Assembly: GCA_002197995.1 (NCBI GenBank)
Contig: NGZR01000006.1
Location: forward strand, 2,655,001 to 2,719,000
DNA from: Gaeumannomyces sp. JS-464
Lineage: Eukaryota > Ascomycota > Sordariomycetes > Magnaporthales > Magnaporthaceae
DNA length: 64,000 nucleotides
Direction: 5' to 3'
Below the pieces are notes generated by a model, which had not been told where the DNA came from, made no database searches, and saw only the letters and a list, made by a program, of their open reading frames with translations. The position numbers and the translations under genes are program-made. Shown in pieces: positions 23,311-35,079 of this stretch. Position 1 is the stretch's first letter; each line of letters begins with the position of its first letter.

Positions 23311-25287
23311 GGTTGCTGGTGAGATAAGAGATGGACTTAGGCTAGGGAGGAAGGCAGGGAGAGGGAGAAAGTGCAGTGCAAGTGCTTTGAACAAGGTAAG
23401 AAGAAGTAGTCATGATGGATTGCCGAGCGAGGTGGGCTGTATCGGATCGAAGTGGTGTTGAATGAAGAGAGCAAGATGGGTAGCAGACAGCCGCTGGAGA
23501 AGACCGGAGAGGCCATGATATAGAGGCTCAGGAGGAGACTGACCTACGGTGTGCATTCCGCCTTCTCCTTCGCAAGACAAAGAAACATCAGCGCGCCAAA
23601 GAAGACCGGCGTCGCTGGAGCCTGCGCTATTGCCCAGCCAGGGAGGGCGGTGCGCCAGGCAAGACCAGGTCAGCCGCGCCGCCCAGTGACCAATGCCTCA
23701 TTGCCCGTCACAAATCGGCTACTCCGATCAGTTGTCGGTTTTTTTTTCTTCTCTCCCCCCCCTCTTCTTTGCTTTCTGGTCGACAGGCACACCGTCGTGG
23801 TGCGGGCACGCCGCCCGCGGGCTCGTTGGTCCTGCTGCCCATGTAGGTGCTCCAGGGTCGGCGGTCGACAGCGGTGCAAGACACAGGCCAGAGGCCCTCC
23901 TTAGCCCCGCAGGGGAGGGAAAGAGAGGACATAGCAGCTGGGTAGGGGCGGAAGCTCTGCGCTGCGCGGGAGAAGCAGGCCCTGCCCGCCCTACCCCCTC
24001 TCCATGCGGCAAAATGACGTGTTTGGCGCTAGGACCACGCGAGAAGAGGCTCCCCATGTTGCCAGTAGACCAGGGTCTACCGGATATGGGACCTCCTCTC
24101 CCCGCAGGAAGGATACTGGCTAGTTGCGAGGATTGAGAAGAGGAGGCATCCCTGCGGCGCCTGCGGCCGGGCGTCCCTAATACGAGACAGGAATCATTAG
24201 CCGAGCCAACTGGGAGATAGCAAGGCGCCTTTCTGCCTGGCTGGGACGGGGAATTGACAAAAGCAATCATATCTCCTAGGAAGCAGACACCCAGCATGGC
24301 GTGAAGCTGCCGCGCTGCTCAAACGATGGAAAAAAGTGAAGTGGCGGGTGGATGGTGCTGTCCGCAATTTCTGTTTGCCTGCCGGCAGATTCTCGCCAAG
24401 ACCTGCCCGCAGCTCATACGATACGATCAAGGAGGGAAATGGAGGGGAAAGGTCATGTTTGCGCAGTTGCGGCTGACTGCATCTGATTCCCCACCAGCCG
24501 CCGTCCATCCACTGCATCTTGTTTGGCTCGGCATCTTGGAACGTCGCCCGGTTCAGTTTGACAAACGAGGAGCAACGGGGAGCACGGAAAGCTGCCCAGA
24601 ATCTGCCCGTCTCTCTGTCCCCCTTCCTGTCGTCTCACCTCCGGGGCTGAGTATGATTTAGCAGATCCCTCCCTGCCACCCCGTTTGCGTCTTGACACAC
24701 TTGCAATTATCGGTTCCGGCGTGCTGTGTGGTGGCACAGCATGAAGGCCCCCCTGGCATCTTCTTTTTTTTTATTTTCTTTTTTTTTTAGCAGCGTCATC
24801 CGTTAGCTGTTCCACGGCCATGGGCATTTTGAGCCAAAAGATTGGATGTTATTAATACCTAGGCAGGTATCTAGGTAGGCAGACAGGCAAATATCAAGGT
24901 GACAAAAACTGGCTGGTGAATGCCTGAGGGGCAACCGTGGAAAGATAGAAATCCGGGCTGGTGGGATTGACAGGCCAGAAAAGAAGGGCAGAAAAAAGCA
25001 GAGCGTGCAGAAGCGAAAATGGCAAAAGGCAACCCGGTAAATTGGCAAAGGAGGGAACAAAACCGGCAAGAGAGGCAAAAAAAAAAGAAAAAGAAAAAAG
25101 AAAAAAAAGGGGGAAAAAAGGGGGAAAAAGTGGAGCGAGTGATACCTAAGCAGTAGAGCAGGTAGCAGGCAGAAGGGAAGGGGCAACAGGATGGGAAAAG
25201 GTGTGCCATGGAATAGCGGGAGGGTGAAGGCCCGAATCCCGCCGCGCGCATGCGCCAAATGGCCCAGTACAAGGCGCTCCTGTCCGA
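23311..25287. other. Intergenic, no gene seen (2 kb)
   Basis: Only short overlapping frames are present. Notable are a T-rich run at 23739-23760, poly-T at 24762-24789 and an A-rich/G-run tract at about 25075-25130. The tract explains the phenylalanine-rich minus-strand frames there, which I do not consider genes. Confidence 0.45.
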
Positions 25288-26811
25288 TCAGGCGGACGGG
25301 CCGGGGTTGGCTGCTGACGGTGCCGCGTCGCCCGCCGATGTCGACCCCGACTCACCATCCTCCGAGGCGAAGACATACGTGTCCGATCGTGTCAGGTAGC
25401 CGCGGTCGGCAGCCCACACGTACACTTCTTGCTCTCTGCCTTTAAGCTTAACCAGGCCCGTCTTTCCCACCTCCGCACGCCGTTGGGCGATGTCTCTCGT
25501 CTGGAGAAGCTGCTTGAGCTCCTTTTGCTCGAGTTTGACGTTGACTTGTATTGCCCGCGTCAGATCGCTCAGGCGTTCGACAGCTCTCCAACCAAGTTCA
25601 TGGTAAAGCTCATTCACCGATGCGACGTTCCGACGCGCTTCCGCCAATATCTCGGTCGCCTCTCGTGCCGTCATAGCCGTATGATACCCCTCCCACTTCC
25701 TCGCTCTTGCATCTATCTCATCACAATCGGCCATGCTGAAGTTGGTGCGGAGTGCAGGGCTCTCGGCGGCTCTCCTAGTGTCGGGGTCATTCCACGGATT
25801 TCGCAGCTCGTCCAGAACCTGGTCGCTAACCTCCAAGCTGGGGAAGTAGGCGACGCGCCGCTCGGGTCCCGGGGGCGGGTCGTTGGGCCAGGTGAGGCGA
25901 GAGGTTTTGGCTTGGCCGAAGCACCACCAGCCGAGGTTGGCGAAGCCCTCCACGATCTCGCGGAGCCACTTGCGAGACTTGGGGCAGTCGATGGTGCCGA
26001 AAAAGCCTCCCCCGAAGGGGGCGAGCGAGCGAAGTATCAACTCCTCCGCCTTGACTACGTTGGCGATGCGCTTGTCGTTATCCGGCCAAGGTCCGACGAA
26101 GGGAAGCTCGTGCATAGTCCACCTACAAGACAAGTTAGAGGAAGCGGGGCGGACGGATAGGGGTATGGGGGTAGATTACATTAAAGTGAAGTTTCGCCAA
26201 AAGTGTTGCATGGCCCGGGTCTCTAGCTCTCGGCCGTAGCGCACGTCATGTACCCAGTTGCAGGGCTGGAAGTCGGCGTGGAATTTATTCCAAGAAGGCA
26301 GGCCGTCGACCTCGGTGGTGATGCTATGCCAAAGCTCCACGACATGGGGGCAGTAGAGTGGTGCCGAGGCCACACTCCGGGAGGGTCAGGGGTGTGAGGA
26401 CGCGGGAGACGAAGGCGCAGATTGTGTATTCCCGTAGGTAGTCGTGGCGAAGTTGGCGCTCCCAGTCTTCAGAGTCGCCTGCCAGCTCGGAGAAGGAGGC
26501 GAAATCCACCCCCTCCATCGACGATTCACGCGTGACCACGTACTGCCGGACCCATTGCACAAGATGGAAGGCCAAGCTCTTGTGTGTTTCTCGCATGGGG
26601 TTCACGGGAGCAAGGTAGCTTGTGCTGATGCTTTCGATTTCGTGGATGACCGCTCTGTGTTTCATAAGCTCCTGGTCGACTGCGACGTGGTCGTCGAAGC
26701 CGCGGTACCGAACATGCACGTAGACGAAGGCGAGCGTGAGGCGAGGGCAGCACCGGCGACGGCGCAGGCAACGGCGACGCCGGCCGCCGTCGCGGTGGGA
26801 AGAGAAGCCAT
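25288..26811 (-). pseudogene. Unknown two-exon protein with N-terminal membrane anchor, frameshifted
   Basis: From ATG 26811 the protein begins MASLPTATAAGVAVACAVAG, a hydrophobic anchor or signal, followed in a shifted frame by LTLAFVYVHVRYRGFDDHVA. A second frame change occurs near 26360-26375 (after LTLPECG, continuing ASAPLYCPHVVELWHSITTE). The intron is 26123-26179 (57 bp, GTAATC...GTAG). Exon 2 (26122-25288) is open and reads WTMHELPFVGPWPDNDKRIA onward for about 278 residues: a soluble, Trp-rich and charged domain with a helical DLTRAIQVNVKLEQKELKQL segment and a Ser/Ala-rich end. I know of no family for it. About 490 residues if both indels are artefacts. Confidence 0.6.
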
Positions 26812-27591
26812 GGGTCTGGCAAACAGAGTAGGCGAGGCATGCTGATGCGCGGCGAACGATGGCAAGCAGTATTTGTGTGGGGAAAGCGAGAGTACCGAGG
26901 CGGGAGTACGGGGACAGCTTGGAGCAGGAAAGGAGAAGAGATAAAAGAAAGGCGCCGGAAATCGGGACAGGCAGAAGGGGGGATTCCAGGGGCAGGGATC
27001 GCGAGGAATGCAAAGGGAAACGAAAACAAAGCAAAAAGCTCAAAATTCCATCCACGCTGAGGGTCGCGCTGATTGCTGCTTTCGGAATGTCTCAATCGTT
27101 GCCATTTGCCTGACCAAGGGAGGTGGTACCTCGGCGGGCCTGATTATTTCGTGCCTTCGTAGGTACCCCAGCCCCCAGCCTCTGCTGCCCGGGAACGGAG
27201 GGAGCACGGTGCTGTGCTCCAAGGCTCCAAGGCGAGGAACCCAGGACCGGGTAAGCAGGACCAGTCGGAATGTCCCTGCCGCTCTGAAGTGGATCCCAAT
27301 GTGTTTTCAGCCAACGATCTGGACTTGGGACGCACCAGGGCCCGCCCCATTGCGGTCGGCCAACTGTGCAGCTCCCTGCCCGGAAGCAACTGCCCAGGTG
27401 CCGGGGGCCCTTTCCGCTGATTGAATGTGAATTTTGGCATATCACACTTTTGGGAGGATTGCTGCCAAACAGCTCGAAATAACGCAGCTGAGAGGGAAAT
27501 GAAGGAGAGATGGAAAAATGAGAAGAAAAAATAAAATAAAAATAAAAATCTGTGTGCAAAACCTGGCCATCTATGCCTCAATGGAGCGGTA
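26812..27591. other. Intergenic upstream of the unknown gene
   Basis: 780 bp between the start codon at 26811 and the second transposon. It is probably the promoter of the minus-strand gene. No gene was recognised. An A-rich tract lies at 27520-27548. Confidence 0.4.
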
Positions 27592-29450
27592 AGTCAAGAC
27601 CCCTGTTTTGCGCCACCCCCCACTTCCGGCCACCCCAATTCTTAACACCATGCATCCAATACGCCAATTTCATTCCGCAATTGTGATCTTTCCTAGCCAA
27701 CTACAATATAATCGGATATATCATCCGAATCGTTAAATGCAGGAGATTTTGGTGGATCACTTGGCAAATCGCTATCCTTTTATTATGCACGCCTAATGTC
27801 GCCAATCCGCACAAAAGCCTCGTTTGGGTCCGGCAACACCTTTTTTTCAACGGCCGTGCAACCTTCAATTCCGCTTTTAGGCGCCTGGTTTTTTGCTCGC
27901 ACGTAACTAAAGCGATATTTTTTTCGTTATAAGCCTTAGTAAGCTTTTGGAACAATAAACGGGCCGTCCGGCCGAGCCGGAAGTTGTAAGCAAAGGTGGC
28001 CATTTGGGTACGCATTTGGAAGGTCGTTTTGGGAGTTGCCACAACCATATCAAATGGCATGGAGTATTTGGAATAGGTACTTTAAGCAACCTTTTCCGCC
28101 TCCAAAGCATCCTTTGCAGCCTGGGACGCTTTGGCGTTGCTATTTTTAAAGAGGAAAAAGCTTATAAAAGGTTTACTAATTTTTAAGGGCTATAGGCCGG
28201 TGGCGGCCTAACCCGCTTTGATAATACGGGGTATAAAAGCCTCCTCCTTTGCTTTGTGATAGCAGTTAAAAAAATTACGTTTTCCTATTACAGTTAACGT
28301 GCAAAAGGCTGCAAAAAAGCCGTTATGCCAGCGGTAGGCCTCTTTAACCGTGCTAAAAACCGCTAAATCGAAAGGTTGAAAAACGTGAAAGCTGTAAGCG
28401 GGCAGATAAACGAGCTAAACGTTGTTAAATGCGCAAAGGTACATAAAGTCCTTTATTGCGTGGGATCCGTGGCCGTTTAGGACTAAAAGCCGGCGATTTC
28501 CGGGGGTGGCCGGCACTGTATTCGGAAGGAAGATATCTTTAAGCCATTTTACACCCGTTTTATCGTTTGTCCACCCCTTTTATGTTGCGTGGAATTTCCA
28601 AAGCTTAAATCTTTTTTAATTTTCCAAAGGAAACCATTGCTTTTATATTAATAAACTTTTAAAAATAACGAGGGGGTTAAGCGCTTTTCCGGTGGTTAAA
28701 ATGCATTCGATAATGGTCGTCCAACCTCGCGTGCCGAAGGCTTTTTTTTGCAACGGTTTGCAGCTTTTAATACCCAAAACGAGGCCGTTGGATCCGAAGC
28801 CCTCCATAAGCCCGTATTCGTCGAGATTGTATTTGTTTTCCAGCTTGATAGCCTTAACGGCAAGCACTTCTAGACGAGGCCATCACGCCCGGATTACCTC
28901 CGTTAAGGCGCCGTTAAGGCGTGCGTTTTTTATGCGCCGGGCTTTTTGGGTTTTAAAAATCGGGTATCTGGCCAAAAAACGAGCCACCCAACGCTTCCCA
29001 AGGGCTTAAGGGTCGCCGCTTTGTTCGAGGGCACGGCTGGCGATATAGCGCAATTTTCCGTAGGTTGGAAGGTATTTTAAAGCGATTTGAACGAGCACTT
29101 AATCAGCTAAAAAAAGCTTTTGGGAAGGGTTAACGCGTTAACGGTGCGCTTATGCACGGCAGGAGGGCAGGCCGCTTTTAATCCGGCGCCGGAGGGTAAA
29201 CCTCGGGATACCCATGTTTTTGAGGCCGACTTAACAGAAGCGCCGGCACGCACGCCCTCGAGGGCGCACGCGATCTCCGTTTCCGTATATTGCTTTATGA
29301 AGGGTCCGGCATTAAAATGCCCCAAAAAAAGAGGTCAAAGGATCAATTGCTCGTTAAATGGCGACGCGTTGAAGTTGACGCGTTGAAAATCGGGTGGTTG
29401 GAATTGGGGTGGCCGGAAGTGGGGGGTGGCGCAAAACAGGGGTCTTGACT
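27592..29450 (-). mobile_element. Fot/pogo-like DNA transposon, copy 2 (inverted relative to copy 1)
   Basis: A 1859-bp element with TA on both sides (27590-27591 and 29451-29452). Its terminal inverted repeats start AGTCAAGACCCCTGTTTTGC. The interior is collinear with copy 1 in reverse, but with more TpA-type changes and stops. It ends 435 bp before the start codon of the Hsp70-like gene. Confidence 0.9.
27719..29325 (-). pseudogene. Transposase of Fot-like copy 2, inactivated
   Basis: The N-terminal helix-turn-helix piece (29107-29325) carries IKQYTETEIACALEGVRAGA. The DDE-start piece (28643-28867) carries NKYNLDEYGLMEGFGSNG, with Phe-Asp-Glu-Cys changed to Leu-Asp-Glu-Tyr relative to copy 1. 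The C-terminal piece (about 27719-28060) includes FQMRTQMATFAYNFRLGRTA. Frames are broken between pieces. It has the same family role as copy 1 and cannot be made whole here. Confidence 0.85.
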
Positions 29451-29599
29451 TACCTAGCCAGAATCGTTGACCAGCTGGCTTTTTCAACCTGGATATTTAC
29501 CTAATTCGGCAAAAAGGTGACAACTTTCAACAAAAAGATAAACATCATGCTAAGGCTCCCTCCAATTTCGCATCCGTGGCCAACACCCCGTCGGGAGTT

Positions 29600-29815
29600 T
29601 TCTCCTCCCCAAGAGTTTCCTTTCCTTCCCTGTTCTCCTCAACAGCCTCCTTTCCTCCTCAGCAACCTCCTTTCCTCCTCAGGAATTTCCTTTCCTTTCC
29701 TGTTCTCCTCAGCAACCTCCTTCCCTCCCCAGGAGCTCCCTTTCCTTTCCTATTCTCCTCAGCGGCCTCCTTTCCGCCTCAGCAACCTTCTTTCTTCGCT
29801 GCAACCCAACCCCGA
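29600..29815 (+). repeat. Pyrimidine-rich imperfect tandem repeat upstream of the Hsp70-like gene
   Basis: Three degenerate units of about 50-75 bp, each running TTTCCTTTCC...TGTTCTCCTCAGCAACCTCC, give an almost pure C/T plus strand. The tract ends about 70 bp before the start codon at 29885, where fungal promoters often carry CT-rich tracts. Confidence 0.6.
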
Positions 29816-29884
29816 GCATCCCCGTCCGCTCCTCCAACATCATTCAAGTAACTCGCTGCCTGCCGATCCCCATCCGTTGCCACA

Positions 29885-31763
29885 ATGGTGCCCAAGGGCA
29901 AAAAAGGCGAGGGCCAGCCGGATCCCGTTGCCTGCGTCGATGTCGGCACGACGGGTACGTCCTGTTGCTGCAGCATCTTTTTAAAAAGTGCCTCCTTCGA
30001 AAGGGGATTGCCGCTAACAAGCTCGTTTGTCTCTCATCACCCTTGTCCACAGAAACCAAGTGCGCCTTGCACCCTCGGGGTCTTCGACCTATCGTGGTCC
30101 ACGGGTACCCGGGCGACTATGGCGGGATGCGTCAAACGGTGCCGACAGTGATCGCCTGCCAGCATGGGTTACCGCTCCACATCGGATACAAAGCCATCGA
30201 AGAAGCGCTCAGGTCTCCGAACGAGGTCCAGTTGTACACGAAGCTCAAGCGCGGCTTCCCAAATGGAGATCGGCCCGAGATCAACGGATCAGGGAGAAGA
30301 GATCATCTAAGACACTGTATGCGGACTTCCTGCGCTTGATGTACTCGTTTCTGGCAGAGTTCTGGAGACGAAACTTGCCCAACGGGTTTCACCTGTGGCA
30401 GGACCTGGAAATTGTTTTCGTTTGGAGTGTTCCAGGGGCCGGTAGTCCGCCGGAGGCGACGAGGGCTATCATGACCGCCGCCACCCAAGCGGGCTACGAG
30501 CAGCACCCGGGTGGGTGTACCTTCGCCGCGGGCATCTTTACCGAGCCCGAGGCGTCGGCGGCCTTTGCTTTGAACTCCGAAAGGGATCGCCATCACTTCA
30601 AGGTCAGTTACCCGCCAACGCTGGGCCAAGCACGCTTGGATTTCCCAATTAAATTATTTCATTGCCAACACAGCGCGCCTCCAAAGGCCGGCGACGTTTC
30701 CCTTGTCGTCGACATTGGCGGTGGTACATCTGTAAGACTGGAGGCTTCCTCATTCCCCTATCCGAATAACCCCGTGGTTGCCTGGTCGGGATGTGCCACT
30801 AACGCCCCCATTTGGGTATGGGTTTTAGGACCTCTGCCTCTTCCAGGCTCGGGCGGATGCGAAAGAGGGAGAGGGTGTAAAAAAATCAAGGAAGCGAGTC
30901 CCAAGACCGAGACCTTGATTCAGGAGATGGATTGTGTCGAGGCGGTGTCGGGTGACTACATCGGTGCCACCTACATCGATGAAAATATCAGTCACACTAT
31001 CGCCAGCGTCCTCAGTCTCTTGGGTTTTCAAAATTGGGAGAGATTGGCAAAGGCAATCTCATACCGATCGGACTTTCTGGAGATGAAGACGAAGGTTCCC
31101 GGGGACCTGGACACGGATCCCAATGGCTTCATGATCCCGATCCTGGGCAAGGGGGGTGCAGCCGCCCGCCAAGGGGCGGCTCGGTACGGCGAGCAGGACG
31201 GTGTCCGAGTTTTGGACAACCAGAACATTTACATCACCGGGTAGGCCTCCCTTATGCCCTTGGTCTGCGTGTTACCCAGACCCATCCCAGAACCTACTAC
31301 CTCCGTTTTGTGCTAGTCACTGACAGGCGATGATCCGTCCATCCACAGAGAGCGAGTTGTGAGAGAGTTTGACCGCCAACTCGAGCTCGTCCGCGATCAA
31401 ATCGACAAAACGGTCGAAAACTTGTTCGCAACGTCCGGGCTTCGTGGCGCCTTCTCCACGAAGAAGGGTGGCGCCCCCTCATCGTCGGTGCAATTCGGGG
31501 AGAACCTGGACCTGATCCTGCTCTCTGGCGGGATGGGCGGCTCGCCGCGCACGAGGGAGTGGCTCAAGCGCGCGTTGAGCCAGGACAAGGAGCTCCAGAT
31601 CCACGCGAACATACCGGAGCTGGAGATCGTGGTCTCTTCTAAGCCGCAGCTGTGCGTGGCCTCGGGCCTCGGTCACCTCTACAAGATGCGGAAGGAGAGG
31701 GAGGCCAGAACGAAAGCCAGCTTGGGAAGCCGGCTCTTTGGTCGCTTCGCCGGAAAGCACTAG
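29885..31763 (+). CDS. Hsp70-like ATPase (actin-fold, Hsp12A-type), one probable frameshift
   Basis: Five exons: 29885-29954, 30053-30602, 30687-30731, 30829-31240 and 31349-31763, with four GT...AG introns. The introns at 29955-30052, 30732-30828 and 31241-31348 fit well; the 30603-30686 one is less certain. Actin-fold ATP-binding motifs are in the right order: phosphate-1 loop CVDVGTTETK across intron 1, phosphate-2 loop VVDIGGGTSDLCLF across intron 3, and adenosine motif LILLSGGMGGSPRTREWL near the C-terminus. It lacks the usual peptide-binding domain of true Hsp70, as in the fungal Hsp70-like proteins of unknown role. One frame change of a base is needed near 30265-30295, between KLKRGFPNGD and REKRSSKTLY. 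About 500 residues. If intact it is a cytosolic ATPase; the partner is unknown. Confidence 0.82.
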
Positions 31764-31906
31764 CTGGCGGCGGGAGGACATGGGCCGGACGAGCATCTCT
31801 TTACCTTGCCGCGCTGGGAGCGCGTTCCGCCGCGCGACCTTTGCTGCTGGTCAGTTTTGGAATGCCGCTTGTAGCGCATCACTCCCAGCGCGCATGCACA
31901 CACCCA

Positions 31907-32045
<139 letters not shown>

Positions 32046-32544
32046 CAACCATTCGCTGCTCTTGTAACAAAAAATGGTTGGCATAGGCCCTTTTGGACGG
32101 CACGGGGACGCGACTTGGCTCTCGGGCCCCATGCGTTGTTAGCCTTTCTTTTCTTAGGTGCCAATAGTTTGTTGATGGGGGCGGGGGAGAAAGACGATGC
32201 AAAAACCAGCTCCCCTGAAGCAGCCGATGTGCCACATACCATAATCACGTACCCATTTAATGCAAATCCGTTGCTGGCATGTCCCCTGGAGATGACGAGA
32301 CCAGCAGCATCCCTCGCATCGTCCACCACAACAAACGTAGAAGCGGGCCTTTTATAGAGGCTGACGGCGACCGGGCGAGAGGCTCGTTCTCCGTGGGGGC
32401 TCGTGGCGGACCCTTCGGCCATCACGCGCAGTTCGGTTGTTCAAAATTCGGGAAACAACAGCGCCGTGGGGCGCTAAAGTGCAAAGCACCGCCCACTGAT
32501 CGGCCCCTTGTTAGCCTGCTAACTTTAGCGACCGGGATTGAATC

Positions 32545-33440
32545 GTGCAATTGAGGTCAAATCTGCGGCGCAGGCTCCACCGACACACCATGACGACACA
32601 CCATGCCCCCACAAAAAAGGCCCTGTGCTGGGCTGCGCCAGGCGCTGGTGATGGAACCTCAATTCGATTCGCTCACCACGCTCCCGCTCGAGACGCGCCG
32701 CCGCCCGCAACCCGGACGTCCCTCGGTGATGATAGCGACGGCAGCCGCCACGAGGTCCGCGTGCGTCGGGGCCAGGAGCCAAAGCTCGCTGTGCAGCGGC
32801 GTCGCCTCCCTGCCTGGTGATTTTGGACGCGAACACCCGGCGGAAAGATGGATGTGGCTTGCACGACCGCTTTGCCCGGCCTCTGCACCACCATGCCCGC
32901 GTCGCCTCGGCGGCACTTAGCACATCCCGCGCCGTGTTGGGTGGGCGTCGTCTTCCCGCTGGCCAGGCCCGCCATGGACTCGACCGGCGACGCCGCGCGA
33001 CGGGGAGCCCTGCGCGCGACTTTTTCTCCATTGCACCTAGCTGGTGGCGACTGGGGTCGGTATCGCAGCTACAGTGGCCACCAAAGTCTTGCACCTGCTG
33101 CGGGACAGGCCGTTCAATGGTGGGGCTGCGGAAGGGCGCCAATTTTATCGTGCAACCCAGATTTGAGCGCGGGCTGCCTGCCGTCGTGCTCCCTCCCCGC
33201 GCGGCAGTCGAGCGCCCGCGGCCTCCCAGCGACGGCGGTCGAATCAGCTTTGTCTCAATCTCTAGCGGGGTCCTGACTTCCTCGGACGAGGCTCGCTGTC
33301 GCCAGCGAAACTGTCGAGCCCACGAACTCCACAGCGGTTGGTGCCGAGCATGATCGCACAGGACCTGGCGCGGATCTTCCCAGCGACATGACTCCACCGT
33401 CCGCCGAGCGCCTACAGCCAACCCTGCCGCTAGAGACCTG
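32545..33440 (+). other. GC-rich stretch without a supported gene
   Basis: Long frames exist on both strands (367 codons on the minus strand at 32525-33628, and 105-178 codons on plus), but all are arginine/proline/serine-biased and overlap each other. I see no motif or splice pattern. It may be the decayed 5' part of the gene traced at 33440-34540. Confidence 0.35.
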
Positions 33441-34546
33441 AACCAGCTAAATCTCTCCAGCAAGCTCCCGACTTTCCCGGATGGAGCCCCGCAGCCCCGG
33501 ACCCCAGCTCTCGACCGACGGTTCCTGCTGGATCTCGACGGCAAGCCGAGGTTCAAGGCAGCCATGTACAGCCTCGAGGCCCAGTTCGAGCAGATGGACT
33601 CTGCACGCAAGTAGCGGGCAGACGACATAGCCGCGGAAGCGAGAAGGGCGTGCCAGGGGGTGGATCAATCCGTTTTGACAAAGTGCTTGCAGACACGAAC
33701 GTGAACGTCGGCATCCTCACGGCAGCCGTCTTCCGGCTCGGAGACTTGGCTGGCCATAAGCTTATGCTCTGTGTGGATGGAAAAGCCCACACCAACCAGG
33801 CCCTGGGCGGCGAGACGGGCGTGGTTCGGCCCACACGCCCAGCACTAGTACTGCACTACACTACTTCCATCAGCGTGGCGGACATGGGCCAATCCTCGGG
33901 TCTCGCCTATTATAACCTGGGCGACCGCGGTCGGCTCCACGGCCTCTCCCTAACGACGTCATTCGTCAGGCAGACCTGGTGGCAAGTCTGCCACGCGTCG
34001 ACGAGATTGACATGCTCACGGAGGACTCGGACTGCGAGATCTTGCTATTCCAGATCGGACAAGCCGCCGAGAGGCTGGAACCGTTCAACCCACACCAACG
34101 CCAACCTTCCAACAGGCAGCACATGGCTGAAGTGCTCCGTTGTGCCACCCCACAGGCGCAACACGAGTGCCGCAAGAAGGCCACCGACGAGCTCGAGGCC
34201 ATCACCCCGACCAAGAAAAAACGCGGACCATCCCATACAAAAACCACAGTGGGCCATGGTCCGTGTTATTTTTGGGTCGGGGTGGCCATGTATCCAACGG
34301 CGTCTCTCTCAGGACCGGGGCGGGCAAGAGTGCCGGCCTCTCTGCTCGCTTTCGCAATCGGCAGCCTCGCAGCGTGCAAACCCTGCGCGGATTCCTAGCA
34401 GCACACGCCATCCATCAAATCCCGCATTTGTGGCCCGGTTGCTTGATGAGCTCGCGAGGCACGATTTGATCGTGGCGGGTCGCTCTGTTCAGGGCGAGAA
34501 GCCCCTGGACTTCAGGGCCAAAGCTGTCGCAAAGGATATTTGACCT
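33440..34546 (+). pseudogene. Decayed plus-strand coding sequence of unknown family
   Basis: Protein-like pieces in shifting frames are NLSSKLPTFPDGAPQPRTPA to FKAAMYSLEAQFEQMDSARK (33446-33613, then TAG and continuing RADDIAAEARRACQG), 33650-33760, and 33985-34250 (ASLPRVDEIDMLTEDSDCEI, AERLEPFNPHQRQ, ECRKKATDELEAI). The last is an acidic/charged helical stretch. The frame breaks at least twice. No domain was recognised. It may once have joined the open frame at 34592-34879. Confidence 0.35.
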
Positions 34547-34591
34547 ACTTGTTAGCCACCTGGGTGGTAAGTGGGGCTTCACTTTTAGCCT

Positions 34592-34879
34592 GTGTGGCAC
34601 AGTGGGATTTTTACGGGAGCGGTAGAGGAGGCCTACAAGCTCCTCGGGATGGATCGCCACGTTGCCTCCACCCAGAAAAAACGGGACCTTAATGCCCCGC
34701 GCCGTGAACTTGGCGACGTTCTGGGACGATGTCAGCGTGCGGCCAAGAGGATCCACGAGAAGGTGGCCACTAGCCAGTCTCGCCGCGAAGACAGAGAACA
34801 TCCGTCGTTTGTTGACAGCCCAGGGCAGCGCGGTTCCATCAACAGCCCGCTGCACCGGCCCGCCAACCCAGCCCCCTGA
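34592..34879 (+). CDS. Short unrecognised open frame (95 aa)
   Basis: A plus-strand frame, first in-frame ATG at 34649, with a charged helical composition (EEAYKLLGMDRHVASTQKKR, RELGDVLGRCQRAAKRIHEK). It could be the end of the decayed gene just upstream or an independent fragment. No family was recognised. Confidence 0.25.
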   Translation: MWHSGIFTGAVEEAYKLLGMDRHVASTQKKRDLNAPRRELGDVLGRCQRAAKRIHEKVATSQSRREDREHPSFVDSPGQRGSINSPLHRPANPAP

Positions 34880-35079
34880 GGCCTCCCCAGAGGGATGGCA
34901 TCACGCCGCTCGAACGTCGAGGAGATACAACGAGGGTTACGAGAATCCACCATCGAGGACAGTGAGCCGGACAGAGTGGCAGGCACTCTCTCATCAGGTC
35001 GTCCTAAAAAAATTATGTTACCGCATTCCTCCCCACCTTATTTTTTTCCCCCGCATTGACTAACGATCCTATCTATGCG

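Noticed and set aside
24803..25272. Phe/Leu-rich minus-strand frames resembling membrane proteins
   Set aside because: They are translations of an A-rich/G-run tract; low complexity, no splice structure.
29517..29984. 155-codon plus-strand frame upstream of the Hsp70-like gene
   Set aside because: Mostly translation of a pyrimidine tandem repeat and runs into intron 1 of the Hsp70-like gene.
32525..33628. 367-codon open frame on the minus strand
   Set aside because: Arg/Ser/Ala/Pro-biased translation with no motif, overlapping plausible plus-strand coding traces; long frames are common by chance in GC-rich DNA.
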